From: Sphagnum magellanicum
Lineage: Eukaryota > Streptophyta > Sphagnopsida > Sphagnales > Sphagnaceae
Length of the DNA: 64,000 nucleotides
Assembly (NCBI GenBank): GCA_021904315.1
Contig: CM038918.1
Location: 14,275,349-14,339,348, forward strand
Direction: 5' to 3'
The stretch's first letter is position 1, and each line of letters begins with the position of its first letter. Positions 57,479-64,000 of this stretch are shown piece by piece. The notes under the pieces are model-generated. The model was not told the origin of the DNA. It saw nothing but the letters and a program-made list of their open reading frames with translations, and searched no databases. Made by a program: the position numbers and the translations under genes.

Positions 57479-60359
57479 TTCAAAACCCATGGCATCATCG
57501 CCTTTTACACCTAAGACAATCATTCATCGTCATTGCATAACAACCACACCGACCTACTATCCCAAAACTTTCGAACATCTAGATCTTTTTCTTTTGGATC
57601 ATACACCTTCTACTAAAAGATACGAGCAAGATATTTGTCAAAAGATATGGTGCAAAGCTTCAAACCAATGGGCCAAATGATTGAAAAGTGAAAACATGAT
57701 AAAAATACACACAAAAAGTCACATTAAAATCTAGTAGCTTTCAAGCTCATGGCTATTTTTCCAAGCGAGGATAGATTCAATTCTCACTACATTGTATTAG
57801 CTCTTACCTCTTATAACCTACCAAATATTGTCGTAGTCAAGGTCATTGCATCCTTGAGTCATCAAATACCATGTAGGTACCCCAAGTGAAACATTGCAAG
57901 GAAAGGTCAGGCAATTGCATTCCCCCGCCCTGCTCCCCGCCCTGCACGCCCACCCCCAATTACAATGGTGACAAAAGGATCACCTTTGAAATGGAAACAA
58001 TTTAAACCATAAACCATACATATCATGTTGAGAGCCACTCAATCATGCACAAAGTGTCACCTTTTTCCAACTTTTTGTTCTTGCTTAATGTTCACTTTTA
58101 TCTCACCATTTATCCTTTCTCACATATATTGAAATTGCAGAAATTTAGAAATTTGACTTATACAAGTCTGACGGATTATTAAAATGTAAATTTTCATCCA
58201 TGAATTAAAACACTAATATTTATAATTACATAAAAAAAACTATTCATCGATGAGAAAAAAATGCATGTCTACTATTTGTGATATTTTCAACTAATATTTT
58301 AACAACTACCATTGGTGAAATGATGTACACATAGTTAGTTTAAAACTCAAAAAAAAGACAATTTGTTTGGTCTTCTTTAACACATGCAAATTGTATTAAA
58401 GTTGAACCTCATTTCTTCCAATTTAGTATTTAGATAGATGAATTACAAATTGATATGATGCATCGAGATCTGAATAATGAACCATTGGGACTTTGGAACT
58501 TTGGAACATATTTTTTATATAATTCCAATTTTTTAATGTAAAAATAACTCTTTAAATTATTAACTAGGATCTCATGTCTCAACTTTCAATTTCAGTTTTT
58601 GGGTGTGTTTTTACATCTTAAACTTAATATGTTGAGTTAGTTTTTTTCGTGTTGCATACATTTTTCCTTTAAGTTAAAACTTTAAAAAATTTATAACTAA
58701 TAAACTATAACACAATCTTATGGCATGCCATTTTGTACAAGAACTTTAAAATGCAAACTTTTGTTGATTGAAATAGTGATGAAATGGGGATATTAACATA
58801 TAATAGCTAAGTTCTTAGTAACTAGTACTTTAGAATTAATTTCAACAAAGAAATAAATAATTGGGAGATGCATTAGAAGCATGTTATATATTATTTGCTC
58901 CCTGATTATAATTGGGATGAATGTCTATATCTAAATTTATAAATAAATTAGACAACATATTCGACTATACGTTCAAATGCATTTTCTTTATAGACATTTT
59001 CAACATTTAAATTTATTTCCTAAAGCTTTAGGGTTTTGAATTTTCATGGTTTTTTCATACTTTCTAAAAGTAAATTCTCCAAGTTGCAATACTTCTCAAA
59101 AAAACATTGATCATAATTCAACCTCCTCCTTCATTGTGCAATTTGTTTTTGCTCTTCCTTTTTTGTTCTGAAGTACTTTCTCTTTCCTTTTGATTGTTAG
59201 TTCACGGATCAAACCCTCACCTATTTCCTCAAGAATGTAACCTTAGTTCATTGAAATTGCTTGAGGTTTCAATATTACAATTAATAGAGTTCATGTCATT
59301 GCCTATTGGTCTATTAGTTCGTACTACTTTTGTAATTGTGCACAACTTGTGTAGGCATTATTTTATTTTATTAGTGCATGGAATTGCCCACCATCCAATC
59401 CCATAAAAATCATGGATATCCCAACTTACCTCCAAAATTGATACCAAGATAAGAAAGAATGAAACCTTGGTTCCTACTTTTTGACCTTAATGGTTTTTAC
59501 ACATGAACTCATTCACCACTAAACCTATAAAATTTTATTAGTAATTTGCAACCATACAACAAGCCAAGAAATGCAGAAACTTCCCATTATTGGTGCCAAG
59601 ATTTTTTAGCCCCTACTCATTGTCTAAAGTGGGACTCACTATGATCTTCAGTTTTGGTTTGAAATAAAAACTTTTCAAATTCATGAACGATTGTGTTAAA
59701 TAATGTCCATTTTGTAAAGGGCCTCTTAATTCCCTAATACAAATTTGCAATAAATTGAAGCTTTCTCAACAATTCGATAGTGCAATCCTTACCATTCTTG
59801 TGTCCTTCCTGCAACATAGTCAAAATGCTCATGTCACATCTTTAAAAACATGCTTATATGTGCTGATATAAAAACATCACATCTCAAAAGATGCTCACCC
59901 TCATATCACATTTAAAGTACGTTCTGCAACGTTCTTATTGATAATTTGGCAAGAAATTTCAACCCAACATCCATCTCAAGGAGCATCAAGTACAATTGCT
60001 AACCACTTCAATAGTTTAGGATCAATACTTTAAGATAAAAAGGTTTCGGCAATTGGTTAGGAAAAAAGGTATCACAAATGCATAATGCACCAGATCAACA
60101 GATAACACTCACCTTGCATGGGCTGAAAGTTTTGTTGGGCTCTTTAGACAAGCCTACATTAGCATATACACACTACTACAACCTTCCATAATCTATTTTC
60201 CTTCTAACATAATACTACCTTAACACCTTTTTACTAACGAATCCACATCAAGAATTATAGACATTTTCATTAAATCTGAACTCACTCACATTGAAGTAGA
60301 CATAAACATTTGAGCTTCAATTCCAGGGTTAGGAGGGTATTTGATTTTCTTAATAACCG
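57479..60359. other. AT-rich intergenic DNA, nothing supported
   Basis: No frame with a recognisable domain and no repeat shared with other parts of the window was noticed. Confidence 0.5.
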
Positions 60360-60630
60360 CACATCTGGTCTTTTATGCATTCCAAAATCAGAGATCCACA
60401 AATGTTCTGGGTTTTTCAGAAGAATCAGAATCAAAGAACTGTTAGTTTGAGTTATTTGAAACACCTCAAAGAGCTGACAGTTTCATAAAGAACTGGTCAT
60501 TATAATGGAGGTTGTTTGGATTTTTCAAAAGTTTTGGAGAACCACAGTTTATATATCGGGAACCCGTTCTTTGATTCATTTTTTGAGGACCACTGTTACA
60601 AGCCCTGAGAACCACTGGGAGTGTGTTCCT
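60360..60630. repeat. hAT-like subterminal repeat fragment
   Basis: Contains AGAATCAAAGAACTGTTAGT, CATAAAGAACTGGTC and TGAGAACCACTGGG, similar to 17.1-18.1 kb. It lies some 400 bp downstream of the PPR gene's stop codon. Confidence 0.4.
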
Positions 60631-61003
60631 GTTTCTGATAACAGACTAACACTGTTCAATATCTCAAATGTTGCCTAGAAATTAATGTGATTGCAATACA
60701 CCATGTTTGCATTCAGTCAAGAGAGAAAGTAAACCAAATCTAAGACCGTTTTAGCTTGCAATAGGGCTTGAGGCCTTACATGGCAGTGCAATTCATGTAC
60801 TCCTGCATGGAGAGGAATGAGCATATTGGAAATGCCTTGAGAACCCCACAAAAGAAGTAAGATGAAGTTACTTGCAGATATCTTTATGAAGAAAATTCAA
60901 CCAAGGAACTTCTTGCTTCTGAGATCAGGTACTCAACCAATGAATCCTTAATCATCCTCCCAAGGCAAAAATACGCTGCATAATATTTCTCCATTCCTGA
61001 ATG

Positions 61004-63876
61004 TCAGTGAGGAGTTTTAGCAGGTATATCCCATAAGACTAGCCGTGCAGCTGTTTCTGGTCTTAAAAGCCAACGAATAAGTGCTTCACTTTTTGCTGTC
61101 CATCTACCAGCATCATATGATGCTCTTAAAGGGACCCCTAATTTCATAATCTCCCTCTCCACTCCATCTCTAACCTGGGAACTACCTTCTTCCTTGCTCA
61201 GTTTCCCCCATCCAGTGACTACTGTTACAAGGCTTGGAAAGAGCAGCTTCTGTTTATCCTCACTATCTTTTGTGAGTGACACAACTCCTCGATTTTCCAA
61301 TTCGTGTAAATTCAACGGAAAGAGTGGCACTAAGACCTCAACCTGGAATAAGCTGTCAATTTCAGTTCTATCTATCTGAGTAGATTCACTATCTAAGTCA
61401 CTGTTTTGTGGTAATCGTCCTGCATGATGACTGTACACTATAAGATCAACCTGATGGACAACCTGAAGAAGGTGTGCCAACCATTGGTAAAAGGTGACCA
61501 GAGCACCTCCAGTTGAAAGCCGGCGCACGTCCAGCTTCCATTCACTCTGTGCTAGAACAGTAAGACCATCATATAAGTTCCTTTGATATACCCATGCAAG
61601 AACCAAGGCAGCTCTACGATACCAGCCAAGTGCCCATAAAGCATCCATTAGGGAGGAGCTCAGCACTGTCCATGTTTTCACATCTTCTTTTTTTATTGTC
61701 CTAAAGATGTCTCCCATGAGCTCTGACACCTGTTAACATTCAACCCAAAATTAATACCAGAAGGCATAGTTGATTACATCAATATAAACTGTAGAAGTAT
61801 TTGAAAAGTCTTAGCAGGTACCCACCTCATTGTCACTCTTGGGCAACACCAACAAGTTACGACAGCAGTGCACAAGAATGGAGTCAAATCCTTGTAAACA
61901 TGTGAGAAGAAGGTGTGCCTCATCAAGATTGCTGCACTTGGAACCCAACGCCACAAGAACAACACTACAAGTAACAGCATTTGGAGAGCAACCTGCCATT
62001 CTCATGTCTTCCATAATTCTTGTCACCCCGGCAAGGTTTTTGGATTTCACACATGCATCCAGAGCCTCAGTGTAAGTTTGGACACTGCATAGTAAGTTTG
62101 ATTGCTTAGCACTTTCATAAATGTGTACTACCTGCACAGAAAATCAGAGATGCTGACATGAATAATCTTTGGAAAATAGAGATTCAATGCAAAGTTCAAT
62201 GTCACAGAAAAGCTGCCTATAGGGACAAGGATACATCTTGCAAGTTGAATCTAAGAGGTCTCCACACAACACCAAGAGAAGCTCAGGTCTGGACACAACA
62301 CCAACAAAAATGAGCGAACTTTTCTTGAGCAAACTGCCAGAGGAGAGACAAAAAATCCCAGAAGCTTTTACATAAGATCCACATTTGTGACACATACCTC
62401 ATCATAAGCACCAGCAGCCTTAAAGCTAGACATGAGACATGTAAAGGAGACATTGGTTGGCTGGAGTCCTGCTTGTATCATTTCTTGAAATGTAAGTTGA
62501 GCAAGCTTGTGTTCACCATGCTTGCGATATACATCAATCATTGCATTATAGGTCATAACATTTGGTTTTACCCCAAACTCCTTCATGGCCTCAAATATGG
62601 TTTGTGCTTCCTCAACATTCCCACCTCGTCCACAAGCATTGATGATCGCAGTAAAGGTCACAACATTTGGATTGCACTTTGCTGTCAACATCTCATTGAA
62701 GACTTGCAAAGCTGCTCTACAATCTCCTACAGATGAACCAAGGGAAGGCATGTAACTTGACATCAGAATAGGCAAATAGGGAGGGGTTCTAGTTTTAAAG
62801 CTGCTGCAGAAGAGTGCTGAAGATGTGACCAGAAAATGTGAAATTTATGAAAATTGTGACTCACCAGTATTTGCATACACAGCGATCAGAGATGTGTAGG
62901 TGATTACTGTTGGCTTCACACCTCTTTTCTTCATAGCTTCATAAAGAAGCTGTGCTTCTTTTACATGATCTCCAGTGGCACATGCAGCTAAGAGAATATC
63001 ATATGACACAACATCTGGCTGCACACCTTGTTTGCACATCTGCTTAAAAACTGATATTACTTTTGCCAAACCTACACCCTCCTTCACAAACATGTCCATT
63101 ACAGTATTGAATGTGATGAGGTTGGGCCGACAGGATTCCTCTTTCATGGCATCAAAGAGGTCCAAAACTGCCTGAACCTGACCAGCTTTACTTCTTGCAT
63201 GCAACAGCGCATTGTATAGTACTGTATCCTTCTTGACTTTAGTGCCTTCCAAATCTGCAAAAATCTGTTCTGCCAAATGCAGGCAACCTGAATTTCCCAA
63301 TGTGTATATCACAGTCGTATAGAGATGTGGATCAAGTTTACACCATCCTTGAAGCTGCATCCATTCAAAAACTTCCAGTGCAGCTTTCGAATATCCTCTT
63401 TGCCCTAAATCTTTCATTACAGCGTTCACAGTGCGTGCAACTTCGTTATATGGTACATATTTAGCCACCCTAGAATTTGCTGGATACTCTTCTTGCAGTG
63501 GGCAAGATCTGATGTGTCTTGAGCCCACTTTCCGCACCCAACTGCTTAGCAAATCCTTGACTGAAACCTCTTCTGATTCAAGAATCTCCCTCACGAGGTT
63601 TTCTTTATCATTCTCTCGGAGTTTGAGCTTCTCTTTCGAGATTCTGTACGGCTGGTGGAAAAGAAACGACGACTTACCGTTGCCTTGCTCATCTCGAGCT
63701 CTCCACGCAAGGGTTTGAGGCGAGTTTGTGGGAGCTGCTTCAGCTACTACATGCGCCAATCTTCGTAAACAAGGTGACATCCCCATGCACCATTGCCGCT
63801 GATGGGATCTGAGTTTGGACATACTACACCGACATCCAACAAGATGCTCCAAAAAGGTAAGGCGCAGTGACCCCAT
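61004..63876 (-). CDS. P-class pentatricopeptide-repeat protein with SMR-like C-terminal domain, four exons, 790 aa
   Basis: Proposed exons on the minus strand are 63876-62865, 62726-62398, 62131-61826 and 61729-61004, with donors GTGAGT, GTATGT and GTGGGT and acceptors ending CTGTAG, GTGCAG and AACAG. The joined frame is open for 790 codons. PPR spacing of 35 residues runs unbroken across the first two junctions, at about residues 289-323, 324-358, 359-393, 394-428, 429-463 and 464-498, which strongly supports the splicing. Motifs such as VVTFTAIINACGRGG are typical P-class repeats. Exon 4 resembles the SMR region of plant PPR-SMR proteins (WKLDVRRLSTGGAL, then VVTGWGKLSKEEGS, then WLLRP near the end). 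Such proteins bind organelle RNA in chloroplasts or mitochondria (family knowledge). The N-terminus is Arg/Ser-rich and poor in acidic residues, as expected for a transit peptide. The ortholog (pTAC2-, SOT1- or GUN1-like) cannot be fixed by eye. Start ATG is at 63876; an upstream exon beyond the window is not excluded. Confidence 0.88.
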
Positions 63877-63940
63877 CCACAGGGCTCTCCACCCTTTTCT
63901 GATTGTTCCTGCATAGCACTAGTTCCCCTCTTCTCAACGT

Positions 63941-63944
<4 letters not shown>

Positions 63945-64000
<56 letters not shown>
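63945..64000. repeat. (TC)n microsatellite in the leader or promoter of the PPR gene
   Basis: An uninterrupted TC dinucleotide run of at least 28 units continues off the window edge. It starts about 70 bp upstream of the PPR start codon, so on the gene's own strand it reads as a GA tract in the 5' leader or core promoter. GA/CT tracts near plant transcription starts can be bound by GAGA-binding (BBR/BPC) proteins (family knowledge); that role here is inference. Confidence 0.9.

Overview
The window reads as nuclear DNA of a land plant with a large, repeat-rich genome. It holds only two genes I can support in 64 kb: a class I TCP transcription factor and a spliced pentatricopeptide-repeat protein with an SMR-like C-terminal domain. 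Both families together point to a land plant. The long AT-rich intergenic DNA and the long, Gln/Ala/Ser-rich TCP protein hint at a non-seed plant (fern, lycophyte or bryophyte), but the sequence alone does not settle this.

Layout. 1-22 kb is transposon and repeat DNA: a Mutator-like MITE with a perfect 9-bp target duplication (4214-4573) and a second copy (18192-18568); a ~1.4 kb array of about 23 units, each a small imperfect palindrome (7.2-8.6 kb); solo-LTR-like sequence (8.8-9.7 kb); two copies of a ~210-bp terminal-inverted-repeat element; and a 102-bp tandem repeat. 22193-26761 is a complete but decayed hAT transposon bounded by a perfect 8-bp target duplication. It carries a nested solo LTR with its own 5-bp duplication inside the transposase intron. 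29.3-31.35 kb is the intronless TCP coding region on the minus strand, followed by a low-repeat upstream region (31.35-36.9 kb) with a candidate leader intron and an internal ~105-bp duplication. 37-49.6 kb is very AT-rich, with a ~305-bp satellite-like array, a perfect 20-bp tandem repeat and several dispersed repeats. 49702-53865 is a second member of the same hAT family, also bounded by a perfect 8-bp duplication, and inserted into a copy of a 3-bp-duplicating TIR element whose other copies lie at 16384-16774 and 55037-55449. 61004-63876 is the four-exon PPR-SMR gene on the minus strand, with a long CT microsatellite upstream of its start at the window edge.

The two genes are not obviously linked in function: one is a nuclear transcription factor, the other a predicted organelle RNA-binding protein. 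I found no gene cluster, CRISPR array, tRNA or rRNA. The most distinctive features are the hAT family whose 5' half carries a degenerate minisatellite in both copies, and the palindromic minisatellite at 7.2-8.6 kb. All positions come from reading the sequence by eye; no alignment or database search was run.
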